DNA from: CAYSRC01 sp964433495 | Lineage (GTDB): Bacteria > Bacillota > Clostridia > Oscillospirales > Ruminococcaceae | Direction of reading: 5' to 3' | Length of the DNA: 64,000 bases | Assembly (NCBI GenBank): GCA_964433495.1 | Contig: CAYSRC010000007.1 | Coordinates: 1 to 64,000, forward strand | Shown here: one piece after another, positions 24,901-33,154 of the stretch | How the letters are laid out: each line of letters starts with the position of its first letter | Position numbering within the stretch: position 1 is the first letter of the stretch | Notes under the pieces: generated by a model | What the model was told of the DNA's origin: nothing | Seen by the model: the letters and a program-made list of their open reading frames with translations, nothing else | The model's database searches: none | Made by a program: the position numbers and the translations under genes

Positions 24901-26274
24901 GTTTTCGGGCGGGATAGGCTTTTCGGGGTTAACAAAGGTCACAAAGCTGTCGACGATCTCGCCGTCCCTGATCCTGACGGCGCCGATCTCGGTTATCCGC
25001 TCGGTTCTCGCCGACAGGCCCGTCGTCTCGAGGTCAAAGCAGATCATCTCGCCGTCTATGGCGCAGTCGCTGCGGCCCGTCACGACCTTTGCCGAGTCGT
25101 CGACGTAATAGCACTCGAGCCCGTAGATCACCTTGAAATCGGGCTCCTTCTCTCGAGCCTTTTTGAGGGCGGCCGCGGCGTCGGGATAGGCCTGAAGCAC
25201 CCCGTGGTCGGTGATCGCGACGGCCTTGTGCCCAAAGCGCAGCGCGCGGTCGATGACGTCTTTTGCCTCGGGCAGGGCGTCCATCGACGACATGTTGGTG
25301 TGCAGGTGCAGCTCGACGCGCTTGCGCTCGCAGGTGTCCCGTCTCACCCGCGGGTGCACCTTGATGATGTCGCGGGCCGTCATGGTGTACTCTTTTTCAT
25401 AGGTGTCAAAGGCTATCTCGCCGCGCACGATGAGGGTATCGCCCTGCGACAGCCCGCCCAGCGCCTTGTAATCGTCGTCCCGGTCGATCGCCTTGATGTC
25501 GACCGAGCCGGTGAAGTCGGTGATGCCGATGCGGTAGACGGTGTTGCGATTGCGGGTCTCGCTCACCTCTTTGCTGAACACCTCGCCCCAAACGGTGCAG
25601 CGCCCCCCCTCCACCGAGGCGGTCTCGAGGGGGACAAGCCCCCCAAGCGGGGGCTTTTTCCCCATGACGATCTCATAGCGGTCGTCTTCGAGCGCAAGAG
25701 AACAGCCGGCGAGCTCGGCGTCGGTGAAGCGGTTTCCCCTCTTTTTGGGCGCGTTTTTTTTGACCTCAGTCTTTGTCGTCTCGCACGCGCCCAGCATCTC
25801 GTGCGCCGCGCGCAGCTCGAGCTCGGTCACCCCGTCAAAGCAAACCTCGGGCCGCGCATCGAACAACTCGCCCGCAAGGGCGGCAAAGCGGCGCGGGAAC
25901 TCACACGACTCGAGCACCGACAGCCCGCCGTGCGTCAGCCTAAAGTGCACAAGCTCACGCGAGGCCTCAATTTCGCAGCCGCTGAAAAAGCCGTTGAGCG
26001 GAAGCCCCGCGTCCGACAGCCTTGATATGATATATCTGCACGCGCTCTCATCGAACGCGCAGCCCCCGAAATCGGCCTTAATGTCGACGCTGAGGGCGTT
26101 AAACCTATTTTTTATATACCGCTCGGCCTCGCGGACAGCGACCTCGTCGGCCGACGCAAAGCGCAGCGCAAAGCTTGCCCTGCCCCCTTCCCTGTCGAGT
26201 GCGACGTCGTTCACGACGGCGTCGCCGCATATGCCGGGGATATCGGGCCACATATCTTTCAGTTTACAATTCAT
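21994..26274 (-). CDS. polC: DNA polymerase III PolC-type, with 3'-5' exonuclease
   Basis: A 1426-residue replicative polymerase of the Gram-positive PolC type, normal in length. Order of domains: N-terminal region (1-215), OB fold (about 225-310), first half of PHP (VELHLHTNMSSMDAL, about 317-395), inserted DnaQ exonuclease (ICFDLETTGLS, about 405-575), second PHP part, then the polymerase with a four-cysteine zinc site (CPECYHF and CPVCGHRM, about 900-930) and catalytic KQPDIDLNFSSEYQ (about 950), and GCTGVKRTTGQHPGGMVVVP. Last gene of the pyrH operon, overlapping ispG by ATGA. Works with the clamp and, in Firmicutes, alongside DnaE, which is also in this window. Confidence 0.98.
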   Translation of the reverse strand: MNCKLKDMWPDIPGICGDAVVNDVALDREGGRASFALRFASADEVAVREAERYIKNRFNALSVDIKADFGGCAFDESACRYIISRLSDAGLPLNGFFSGCEIEASRELVHFRLTHGGLSVLESCEFPRRFAALAGELFDARPEVCFDGVTELELRAAHEMLGACETTKTEVKKNAPKKRGNRFTDAELAGCSLALEDDRYEIVMGKKPPLGGLVPLETASVEGGRCTVWGEVFSKEVSETRNRNTVYRIGITDFTGSVDIKAIDRDDDYKALGGLSQGDTLIVRGEIAFDTYEKEYTMTARDIIKVHPRVRRDTCERKRVELHLHTNMSSMDALPEAKDVIDRALRFGHKAVAITDHGVLQAYPDAAAALKKAREKEPDFKVIYGLECYYVDDSAKVVTGRSDCAIDGEMICFDLETTGLSARTERITEIGAVRIRDGEIVDSFVTFVNPEKPIPPENTKLTGITDEMVADAPSEERALSMFFDFAGELPLMAHNASFDMSFLRAACERRGIERSFVSLDTLALTQSLIPDLTRFKLDTLTRYFKLPAFNHHRANDDAAALAGIYLKCVPLMRERGIERLSDINPALGGKNVGHIRPKHMVLLVKNMRGLKNLYELVSLSHLKYFASKRPRIPLSELVKRREGLIIGSACEQGEVYSALVDGKSDDEVKQIAQKYDYLEIQPVANNEFMVRKGTLPDIEAIRELNRRVVRLGDELGKPVVATCDAHFLDKRDSIYRTILTNGMGFEDADSEPMLIFRTTDEMLEEFSYLGAETAERVVIDAPNLIADMIDPDIKPIPDGSFTPSIEGSDELIVELSEKSLKKLYGDNPPPEVVERKDKELSSIIKNGYSVLYIIAQKLVAKSESDGYHVGSRGSVGSSFIATLLGISEVNPLPPHYVCPECYHFEFRPEVGSGYDLPDAPCPVCGHRMRGDGHDIPFETFLGFKGDKQPDIDLNFSSEYQSRAHRYTEELFGKDHVFKAGTISAMQDKTAFGYVKKYLEGRGKTVNRAEERRLALGCTGVKRTTGQHPGGMVVVPAQYDINDFTPVQHPADKSDGGVVTTHFDFNSMHDTLLKLDELGHEVPTMYHYLEQFTGLNVNDVPMNDPEVKKLFTSVEPLGITEEDIDSKTGTFGIPEMGTVTVRRMLVETQPQTFSDLVQISGLSHGTDVWAGNAQSLIADGTCTIKDVIGTRDSIMVELIKKGVPSSMAFKIMEITRKGNAAKLLTEEHLSTMRSCGVPEWYIESCKKIKYMFPKAHAAAYVTSALRLAWFKLYYPIEFYATYFTVRGSDIDIEAAVGGAAAAKKRLAQLKQVLRDDKRTAKDEDAYVAVQMLCEMLCRGYEFLPVDIYRSDATRYMIEDGKLRLPFVAIKGVGENAARSLYAAAQKGGYVSAEDMLSEPGVTPSLLDTLEEMGALGSLPKTSQLSFF

Positions 26275-27320
26275 TGTTCACCGTCTTGCATCTTTTCTAT
26301 CTCCTCGACAAGCGCCGAAGCTATGTCGCCCCTTATCACCCGCTCGACAACGCCGCGGCGGAACAGAACCGCGCTGTCCCTCCCCCCCGCGATGCCGATG
26401 TCAGCGTTGCTCGCCTCGCCCGGGCCGTTGACGACGCAGCCCATGACCGCGACGGTGATGTCCTTTTTTATGTGGGCCGTCCTGCGCTCGACCTCTTTTG
26501 CTATCGGGATGAGGTCGATCTCGGTTCTGCCGCAGGTCGGGCAGGACACGACCTTCACGCCGCTTCCCTCTGCGTTGACCGCCTTGAGAATCGCCCTCGC
26601 GGCCGCGACCTCCTTTGTCGGGTCGTCGGTGAGGGACACCCTTATCGTGTCGCCGATCCCCTCACACAAAAGCGCGCCGATGCCGACGGACGACTTGACG
26701 ACGCCCGCAAGATATGTTCCCGCCTCGGTGACGCCGAGGTGCAGCGGATAGTCGGTTTTCTCGTGCGCGAGCCTGTATGATCGCATCATCGTCTTGAGGT
26801 CGGTCGACTTGAGCGAGATGACGATGTTGTCATAGTCGCACCGCTCGATGAGGGAGACATGGGCCATCGCGCTCTCGACCAACGCCTCGGGCGTCGGGCC
26901 GCCGTACTTCGCGAGGATCTCCTTTTCGACCGAGCCCGAGTTCACCCCCACGCGGATGGGCACCCCCGCCGCCCTGCACCGCCGCACCACCTGTTTTACA
27001 CGGTCGTCGTCGCCGATGTTTCCGGGGTTAAGCCTTATCTTGTCGACGCCCGCATCCACGCTTGCTATCGCGAGGCGGTAGTCAAAGTGGATGTCCGCGA
27101 CCAGCGGGACCGACACCGCGGCCTTTATGGCGGGTATGAGCGCGACCGCCTCGGCGCACGGGACAGCGACCCTTATTATGTCACAGCCCGCCCGCTCGAG
27201 CTCAACCGCCTGCCTGACATTGCCCTCGACGTCCGAGTGGTGCACACACAGCATCGACTGCACCGACACGGGCGCGCCGCCGCCTATCGGGACGCGGCCG
27301 ACTAAAACCCTGCGAGACAT
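26271..27320 (-). CDS. ispG: 4-hydroxy-3-methylbut-2-en-1-yl diphosphate synthase (IspG/GcpE)
   Basis: A 349-residue iron-sulfur enzyme of the MEP isoprenoid pathway. Motifs: DIHFDYRLAI, KIRLNPGNIGD, RVGVNSGS, LHLGVTEAGT, and the cluster cysteines in SCPTCGRTEID and MGCVVNGPGEA. The usual SVQSMTNT stretch near the N-terminus reads SVQSMLCVHHSD, a departure from most homologues. It overlaps rseP by 19 bases and polC by 4, so the three genes are tightly coupled. Dxr of the same pathway is two genes upstream. Confidence 0.95.
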   Translation of the reverse strand: MSRRVLVGRVPIGGGAPVSVQSMLCVHHSDVEGNVRQAVELERAGCDIIRVAVPCAEAVALIPAIKAAVSVPLVADIHFDYRLAIASVDAGVDKIRLNPGNIGDDDRVKQVVRRCRAAGVPIRVGVNSGSVEKEILAKYGGPTPEALVESAMAHVSLIERCDYDNIVISLKSTDLKTMMRSYRLAHEKTDYPLHLGVTEAGTYLAGVVKSSVGIGALLCEGIGDTIRVSLTDDPTKEVAAARAILKAVNAEGSGVKVVSCPTCGRTEIDLIPIAKEVERRTAHIKKDITVAVMGCVVNGPGEASNADIGIAGGRDSAVLFRRGVVERVIRGDIASALVEEIEKMQDGEQ

Positions 27321-28360
27321 TTTATCCCTCCCGAAACAAGCTTTGAAACGTCGCTGAAGGTCACATAGATCATCAGCCCGAACAGCAGCAAAAAGCCCGC
27401 CGCGGTGATTGCCGCCTCGACCTTTTTGCTCATCTGCCTCTTTGTGATGCCCTCGGCGAGATAGAGCACAAACTTGCCCCCGTCGAGCGCGGGGATGGGC
27501 AGCATGTTGAACACGCCGAGGTTAACGGTGATTATCGCGAGCAGCCGCAGAACCATTGAAAAATCCATCGACACCGCGCGGCTTATCGTCGAGACGATGC
27601 CCACCGGGCCCGAGAGCCGGTTGATGGGCACCCTGCCGGTCACGAGGTCGACAAGGGTCAAAAACACCTGGCGCGCGGTCGAGACCGTCCACATGCCGGC
27701 GTACTTCACCGCGCCCCAAAAGGTGGTGGGCTCGCCGACGATGATAAAATCCTGCACGATGCCGACAGAGCCGTCCTCGTAAACCTGCTGCCCGAACTTG
27801 ACGCCCTCAAGCTCGACCGTCTCGCCGTCCCTTATCACGGTGAGGTCGGCCTCAAAGTCGCTTATCCGCACGATCTCATAGACAAGGTCGTCCGCTATGA
27901 TGATCTTTCTGCCGTTGACAGCCACGATCTCGTCGCCCGCCGCGAGGCCCGACGCCTCGGTGAGCGCGCCGTCGTAAAAGGAGTGTATCCTGCGCGTGGC
28001 GATGAGGTCGTCGCTCGCGGTGAGGCCGAACAGCACGATGTACCCGAGCACAAGGTTCATGAACGCGCCCGCGACGATGATAATCATCCGCTTCCACACG
28101 GCGGCCCGCATGAACGAGCGCTCGTCGTCGCTCTCCTCATCCTCGCCCTCCATGCTGACAAAGCCGCCGATGGGCAGCAGGCGGAGGTTGTAGGCGGTTT
28201 CTCCTCGGGTGAAGCCGAATAACTTGGGGCCCATGCCGAGCGAAAACTCGTTGACCCGCACCCCGCACCACTTTGCGGTTGCAAAGTGCCCGAGTTCATG
28301 GATAAAGATGACCATGCCGAACACGAACACGGCGGCCAAAATCGTCAAAACAGTTGTCAA
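27302..28360 (-). CDS. rseP: RIP metalloprotease RseP (site-2 protease)
   Basis: A 352-residue intramembrane zinc protease. HELGH (residues 21-25) sits in the first helix, a PDZ domain covers about 115-185, and NMLPIPALDGGKFV (LDG motif) follows in a later helix; a last helix is near the C-terminus. Such proteases cut anti-sigma factors and signal-peptide remnants in the membrane. The start codon is TTG, supported by AAGGAG at 9 bases; no ATG fits the conserved N-terminus. Position between dxr and ispG is the standard Firmicute order. Confidence 0.94.
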   Translation of the reverse strand: MTTVLTILAAVFVFGMVIFIHELGHFATAKWCGVRVNEFSLGMGPKLFGFTRGETAYNLRLLPIGGFVSMEGEDEESDDERSFMRAAVWKRMIIIVAGAFMNLVLGYIVLFGLTASDDLIATRRIHSFYDGALTEASGLAAGDEIVAVNGRKIIIADDLVYEIVRISDFEADLTVIRDGETVELEGVKFGQQVYEDGSVGIVQDFIIVGEPTTFWGAVKYAGMWTVSTARQVFLTLVDLVTGRVPINRLSGPVGIVSTISRAVSMDFSMVLRLLAIITVNLGVFNMLPIPALDGGKFVLYLAEGITKRQMSKKVEAAITAAGFLLLFGLMIYVTFSDVSKLVSGGIKCLAGF

Positions 28361-28428
28361 TCTATCCTCTCCTTAAAAAGAATATGCGCCGTCCCGCGCA
28401 TCCCGCGGGGGGCTGAAACACGAGCCGC

Positions 28429-29604
28429 TCAAAGAGCGGCCCCGCCGAGTTCGCAAAGGGTGCGCCTTCGCACCTCGCGGTCGCACTCGAGCACATCCTC
28501 GAGGGTGTAGCTCGCGGCATCGCCGCACCGCTCGACCGCCCGCTCGACCGCCCGCTCGACCGCCCTGCCGATATCCAAAAAGCCTATCCTTCCCTCGAGG
28601 AAGAGCGCCACCGCCACCTCGTTCGCGGCATTTGCCGCGCACGGCGCGAGACCGCCCGACTTCGCCGCGCGCTTGCAGGCGGCAAGGCAGCGAAAGGTCT
28701 CTTCGTCGGGATGCTCGAAGGTGAGGCCGTTCATCCGCTCGACCGAGAGCCGCTCTGTCGGGCAGGGATATCGCTCGGGATAGGTCAGCGCGTACTGGAT
28801 GGGCAGCCGCATATCGGGGACGCCGAGCTGGGCGAGCACCGCGCCGTCCGAGAACTCGACCATCGAGTGCACGATGCTCTGTCTGTGCACCGTTATCACG
28901 ATATCCTCTACAGACAGCGAAAACAGCCACATCGCCTCGATGAGCTCGAGGCCCTTGTTCATAAGGGTGGCGCTGTCCACGGTGATCTTTCTGCCCATCG
29001 TCCAGTTCGGGTGCTTGAGCGCGTCCGCGGCGGTGACGCCCGCGAGCCGCCCCTCGTCGTACCCGAAAAAGGGCCCGCCCGACGCGGTCAAAAAGATCCT
29101 CGAGAGCGCGGGCGCGCTGTTCCCGTCCTGAAGGCACTGGAAGATGGCCGAGTGCTCGCTGTCGACGGGCAGCAGCCTTACGCCGTGTTTTTTTGCAAGG
29201 TCGGTGATCAGCCTACCCGCGGCAACCAGCGTCTCCTTATTCGCGAGGGCGATCGTCTTGCCCGCCTTAATCGCCTTCACGGTGGGCTTAAGACCCGCGA
29301 AGCCGACAACCGAGGTCAGCACGGTGTCCGCCTCACTCTGCGACGCGATAAACTCGAGACCTTTCTCGCCCGCGAGCACCTCGACGCCGCTCCCCGCAAG
29401 GCGGGCTTTAAGCGCCCCCGCCGCCTCGGCGTCGGCGGCGCAGACGTACTTTGGCTTGAATTCAATCGCCTGTTTTTCGAGCAGCTCGACGTTTTGGTTG
29501 CCCGAAATCGCGCACACCTCGATGCCGAGCGATTTGACAAGCGAGAGCGCCTGTGTGCCGATCGAGCCCGTCGAGCCGATGATGCAAAGCTTTTTGGTAG
29601 CCGT
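28429..29604 (-). CDS. dxr: DXP reductoisomerase, apparently starting at ACG
   Basis: About 391 residues; converts 1-deoxyxylulose 5-phosphate to methylerythritol 4-phosphate with NADPH. The sequence reads KKLCIIGSTGSIGTQAL (NADP loop) then ANKETLVAAG, PVDSEHSAIFQCL, TASGGPFFG, HPNWTMGRKITVDSATLMNKGLE and NAANEVAV. No ATG, GTG or TTG lies between the in-frame TGA at 29613-29611 and the NADP loop. The only plausible initiator is ACG at 29604, placed like the usual ATG and preceded by GAGGTGAGGGG. The first GTG (29517) would delete the NADP motif. Either a rare ACG start or a one-base error. Three 12-bp repeats near 28531-28564 encode RAVERAVERAVER. Confidence 0.85.
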   Translation of the reverse strand, partial: TATKKLCIIGSTGSIGTQALSLVKSLGIEVCAISGNQNVELLEKQAIEFKPKYVCAADAEAAGALKARLAGSGVEVLAGEKGLEFIASQSEADTVLTSVVGFAGLKPTVKAIKAGKTIALANKETLVAAGRLITDLAKKHGVRLLPVDSEHSAIFQCLQDGNSAPALSRIFLTASGGPFFGYDEGRLAGVTAADALKHPNWTMGRKITVDSATLMNKGLELIEAMWLFSLSVEDIVITVHRQSIVHSMVEFSDGAVLAQLGVPDMRLPIQYALTYPERYPCPTERLSVERMNGLTFEHPDEETFRCLAACKRAAKSGGLAPCAANAANEVAVALFLEGRIGFLDIGRAVERAVERAVERCGDAASYTLEDVLECDREVRRRTLCELGGAAL

Positions 29605-29805
29605 TGCCCCTCACCTCTTTTATCTTCAGCACGACCGTGTTTTGAATGCACAGCCGCGCTTTGTCTGTTTTTATAAAATAAAAATTTGAAATCACGGCTT
29701 AAATATCCGTTGCCGTAAATACCTGTGCCGCCCCGTGGGCAGGCCGTCCGTTTTACACGTTCATACGAAATCAGTTGGGTCCATTCACGTCCTGCTGCGA
29801 GCTCT

Positions 29806-29925
29806 TAAAGCCTCCCTTGTGTAAAGGGAGCCACAAGAGCAAAGGACAAAGGGTCGGGGCGCCGGGGAAAAGGGCAAGGACACGCGCCCCGCATGTTCCC
29901 GCGGAGTGCGGCGAGCGCCGTACCT
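29806..29925. repeat. Dispersed palindromic repeat copy between dxr and cdsA
   Basis: Starts AAAGCCTCCCTTGTGTAAAGGGAG (hairpin 29812-29830), and later holds GCGCCCCGCATGTTCCCGCGG, both shared with the copies near 56.2-56.5 kb. It interrupts the otherwise tightly packed pyrH-polC operon. The remaining part of the 400-bp gap (29605-30004) shows no gene. Confidence 0.65.
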
Positions 29926-30004
29926 CTTGCAATCAAAAATCCCCCCTCGCTTCCGCTTTCAGCAACACCCGCCGCGAAGCAGCGACAATCCGCATTCCTT
30001 TACA

Positions 30005-30841
30005 CTACCCTATGCTGAACAGCACCTCAAAGCAGATTGCCGCAAAGGTCGAGGTGAACAGCACGCTGTCCATCCTGTCAAGCGCGCCGCCGTGCCCAGG
30101 CATGATGTTGCCGAAGTCCTTGATGCCGCACTCCCGCTTGATGTAGGAGGCGGCGAGGTCGCCGATAATCCCGACAATCGCCCCGACAAACCCCATCGCC
30201 GCATAAACCGCGATGTGCGCCGGGTCGTCAAGCCCTGCAAACAGCGAGCCCGCGGGGGCGTTGGCAACATAGATCAGCATTGCCGCCACCGTAAAAACCG
30301 TCGTCATGACGACGCCGCCGACGGCGCCCTCGACCGTTTTGTTGGGGCTTATTTCGGGACACAGCTTTCTCTTGCCCATGAGCTTGCCGAAGGTGAACGC
30401 AAAGGTGTCGCATATCCACCCGAGGGCGAGCCCCATGCCGAGCATGAACAGCTTGTCGGCATACACGGGGGACATCACCCTCATGCGCGCTATCGAGCCG
30501 AACCCCATCGTCACCATCAAAACAAGGGTGAAAAAGCCCGCGCCCTCCTTATAAGTATAGTGTCTTTTCCTGCTGCCCATTATTACGGCAAACATCAAAA
30601 ACAGCAGAATATAGACAAAATACTGCGGGTCGGGCAGAAAGACCACGTTCACCACGTGCGCAAGGCACATTGTCGCGGTGAGCACAATGCTGTCGTTGAC
30701 GCCCAACGCCCTCGCGCCTTCGTAGATCGCGAGGACACCGATGATCGAAAAGACCACAGGCACGAGCGCGGTGTCGTACCACACCATCACGGCCGCCAGC
30801 AGGCACAGCCCCACCGCCACCGAAATAAGACGCTGTTTCAT
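30005..30841 (-). CDS. cdsA: Phosphatidate cytidylyltransferase
   Basis: A 278-residue integral membrane enzyme making CDP-diacylglycerol from phosphatidate and CTP. About eight hydrophobic helices are seen. The family signature appears at the C-terminus: SYIKRECGIKDFGNIMPGHGGALDRMDS, and LGWICDTFAFTFGKLMGKRKLCPEISPNKTVEGAVGG lies upstream of it. The start is the ATG at 30841, since GGAGG is 5 bases ahead; the ATG four codons earlier overlaps that ribosome site. Operon position: after uppS. Confidence 0.95.
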   Translation of the reverse strand: MKQRLISVAVGLCLLAAVMVWYDTALVPVVFSIIGVLAIYEGARALGVNDSIVLTATMCLAHVVNVVFLPDPQYFVYILLFLMFAVIMGSRKRHYTYKEGAGFFTLVLMVTMGFGSIARMRVMSPVYADKLFMLGMGLALGWICDTFAFTFGKLMGKRKLCPEISPNKTVEGAVGGVVMTTVFTVAAMLIYVANAPAGSLFAGLDDPAHIAVYAAMGFVGAIVGIIGDLAASYIKRECGIKDFGNIMPGHGGALDRMDSVLFTSTFAAICFEVLFSIG

Positions 30842-30898
30842 CACAACCTCCATAAAATGCGGGCGGGATCATCCTCCCGCCCGAACAAGCATTTTGAT

Positions 30899-31600
30899 TC
30901 AGCCCACCCCGCCGAAGCGGCGCTTTCTCGCGGAGTATTCCTCGAGCGCCCGGTCGAGATCGTCGGGCGTAAAATCGGGCCACAGCACATCCATGAACAC
31001 AAACTCGCTGTATGCACACTGCCAAAGCAAAAAATTCGATATCCGCTGCTCGCCGCTCGGGCGAAGCACAAGGTCGAGCGGCGGACAATCGCCCGTGAAA
31101 AGATAGCGCTCGAACAGATCTTCGTCGATGTCGTCGGGCGTGACCCTGCCGCACAGCGCATCGCGGCACAGCGCCCTCGCCGCAGCGGTTATCTCGTCCC
31201 GCCCGCCGTAGTTGACGGCGATGTTGAGATAGAGCCCGTCGTTGTCCTTTGAAAAATCCTCGATCTCCGCCATCTTGTCCGCAATGTCGCGCTCGAGCCT
31301 GTCCCGTTCTCCGATGAACCTGATGCGGATGTTTTCGTCCTTGAACCCGAATGCGTCGTTGAGGTATCGGCGCAGAAGATCCATGATCGAGCGCACCTCA
31401 CCCGCCGGGCGGGACCAGTTCTCGGTCGAAAACGCGTAGACGGTAAGCGCCTTTATCCCGCGCTTTTGGCAGTGGCGGGTGATCGTCCTGAACACCTCGG
31501 CGCCCTTTGCGTGTCCCGCCGTGCGGGGCATAAGGCGTTTTTTTGCCCACCTGCCGTTGCCGTCCATGATGATTCCGATATGGGCGGGAACCTCGCTCAT
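30899..31600 (-). CDS. uppS: Isoprenyl (undecaprenyl) diphosphate synthase
   Basis: A 233-residue cis-prenyltransferase that makes undecaprenyl diphosphate, the lipid carrier for wall synthesis. IGIIMDGNGRWAKKR holds the catalytic Asp and substrate-binding residues, with GHAKGAE, YAFSTENWSRP, LNIAVNYGGRDEI, and PPLDLVLRPSGEQRISNFLLWQCAYSEFVF as further family motifs. It overlaps frr by four bases (ATGA). Confidence 0.97.
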   Translation of the reverse strand: MSEVPAHIGIIMDGNGRWAKKRLMPRTAGHAKGAEVFRTITRHCQKRGIKALTVYAFSTENWSRPAGEVRSIMDLLRRYLNDAFGFKDENIRIRFIGERDRLERDIADKMAEIEDFSKDNDGLYLNIAVNYGGRDEITAAARALCRDALCGRVTPDDIDEDLFERYLFTGDCPPLDLVLRPSGEQRISNFLLWQCAYSEFVFMDVLWPDFTPDDLDRALEEYSARKRRFGGVG

Positions 31601-32151
31601 ATCTCAAGGATCTCGGTTTCTTTTGCTTTTATCGTCTCGTCGACCTCCTTGCAGCGCCGGTCGGTCAGCTTTTGAAGCTCGTCCTCAAGCTGCTTTTGGT
31701 CGTCCTCGGTGATCTCGCTGCTCTTCTTCATGGCCTTAAACGAGTCCATCGCGTCGCGGCGGACGTTGCGAAGCGCGACCTTGCCCTCCTCGCCCATCTT
31801 CTTTATCTGCTTGACAAGCTCGCGGCGGCGTTCTTCGGTCAGCTGCGGGAAGGTTATGCGCAGCACCCTGCCGTCGTTGGTGGGGTTGATGCCGATGTCG
31901 GACGCCTGCACCGCCTTTTCGATGCTTTTGAGGGTGGACGCGTCCCAAGGCTGGATGACGAGCACGCGCGCCTCGGCGACCGACAGCGCCGCCATCTGGT
32001 TGATGGGCGTCGGGGTGCCGTAGTAGTCGACCGTCACCTTGTCGAGGATCGCGGGGTTTGCGCGGCCCGCCCTGATGGCGGCGAGGTCATTTTTGAGGTA
32101 GTCGATGCTCTTCTGCATCTTCTCGTCGTATCGGACTAACTTTTCATTCAT
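31597..32151 (-). CDS. frr: Ribosome recycling factor
   Basis: A 184-residue RRF, splitting post-termination ribosomes with EF-G. Typical of the family are the N-terminal MQKSIDYLKNDLAAIRAGRANPAILDKVTVDYYGTPTPINQ, RVLVIQPWD, INPTNDGRVLRITFPQLTEERRRELVKQIKKM, and VALRNVRRDAMDSFK. It overlaps pyrH by eight bases and uppS by four. Confidence 0.98.
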   Translation of the reverse strand: MNEKLVRYDEKMQKSIDYLKNDLAAIRAGRANPAILDKVTVDYYGTPTPINQMAALSVAEARVLVIQPWDASTLKSIEKAVQASDIGINPTNDGRVLRITFPQLTEERRRELVKQIKKMGEEGKVALRNVRRDAMDSFKAMKKSSEITEDDQKQLEDELQKLTDRRCKEVDETIKAKETEILEI

Positions 32152-32866
32152 GGTTGCTTTCCTCCCTGATTATTGTTCCTATATCCTCACCCTTGACAGC
32201 TCGAACAAGGTTTTCGGGGTCGTCTTGAAGGTTAAACACCAGCACGGGCAGCCTGTTGTCGCGGCACATGCTCGCGGCGGTGCTGTCGATGACCGAGAGA
32301 CTGTCCGCGAGCACGGTGCTGAACGACAGCTCGTCATAGCGGACGGCGTCGTCGAACTTGTGCGGGTCCTTGTCGTAGACGCCGTCGACGAGCGTTGCCT
32401 TGAAGATGATGTCGGCGTCGATTTCGGCGGCCCGCAGCGCCGCGGCGGTATCGGTTGAAAAATAGGGGTTGCCGGTTCCGCACGCCAAAACGACGACGCG
32501 TCCCTTCTCCATGTGCCTTATCGCCCTGTTGCGGATGTAGGGCTCTGCCACCTGCGTCATGGACAGGGCGGTCATGACCCTGACGTCCACCCCGAGCTGC
32601 TCGAGCGCGTCGCCCACGGCAAGCGCGTTCATGACCGTCGCAAGCATGCCCATGTGGTCGGACCTTGTGCGCTCCATCCTGTGGCTGTCGCGCCCGCGCC
32701 AAAAGTTTCCGCCGCCGACGACGATTGCGATCTCGACGCCGAGCTCGGCCGTGCGCTTGATGGCGCCGCAGATTTTTAAGACGGTTTCAAAATCAATCCC
32801 GCGCTCGTCGGAGCCCGCGAGCGCCTCTCCGCTGAGCTTGATCAAGATGCGTTTGTACTTTGGCAT
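32144..32866 (-). CDS. pyrH: UMP kinase
   Basis: A 240-residue amino-acid-kinase-fold UMP kinase. Motifs: RILIKLSGEALAG at the N-terminus, IAIVVGGGNFWRG, RSDHMGMLATVMNALAV, and VLACGTGNPYFSTDTAAALRAAEI. First gene of the operon, with its own promoter. The genes rpsB and tsf, often found directly upstream of pyrH, are not present here, so this operon begins at pyrH. Confidence 0.97.
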   Translation of the reverse strand: MPKYKRILIKLSGEALAGSDERGIDFETVLKICGAIKRTAELGVEIAIVVGGGNFWRGRDSHRMERTRSDHMGMLATVMNALAVGDALEQLGVDVRVMTALSMTQVAEPYIRNRAIRHMEKGRVVVLACGTGNPYFSTDTAAALRAAEIDADIIFKATLVDGVYDKDPHKFDDAVRYDELSFSTVLADSLSVIDSTAASMCRDNRLPVLVFNLQDDPENLVRAVKGEDIGTIIREESNHE

Positions 32867-32999
32867 TAAACCACCCCTATTGAGTTTTTGGCGTTCAAGG
32901 TCGGCAGAAGCGAACCGCCGGCAGGCGCGGCGCGGAAAAAAGGGACGTAAGACGCGTACATATCGGACACGCCGCCCACAGCGCGCCTGTTTTAAAAAT

Positions 33000-33028
33000 A
33001 TTTTACCCTATCTTGCGGATAAAGTAAA
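33000..33028 (-). promoter_or_regulatory. Promoter of the pyrH-polC operon
   Basis: Minus strand: TTTACT (33028-33023), 17-bp spacer, TAAAAT (33005-33000), about 130 bp upstream of pyrH. Confidence 0.7.
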
Positions 33029-33154
33029 GAAAAACGACGGCGATTAAATTAAGCAATCAAAAAAGAGCGGACCGCAAACTGCCGCCGGGCGGGACGATTT
33101 TCAGAGCGGAGTTTTCGGAGAGCGGAGGGAACGATGTCTCGGCCGGCTGCCGTC

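Noticed and set aside
28429..29517. dxr starting at the GTG at 29517
   Set aside because: This would remove the NADP-binding GSTGSIG motif that is encoded just upstream in the same frame.
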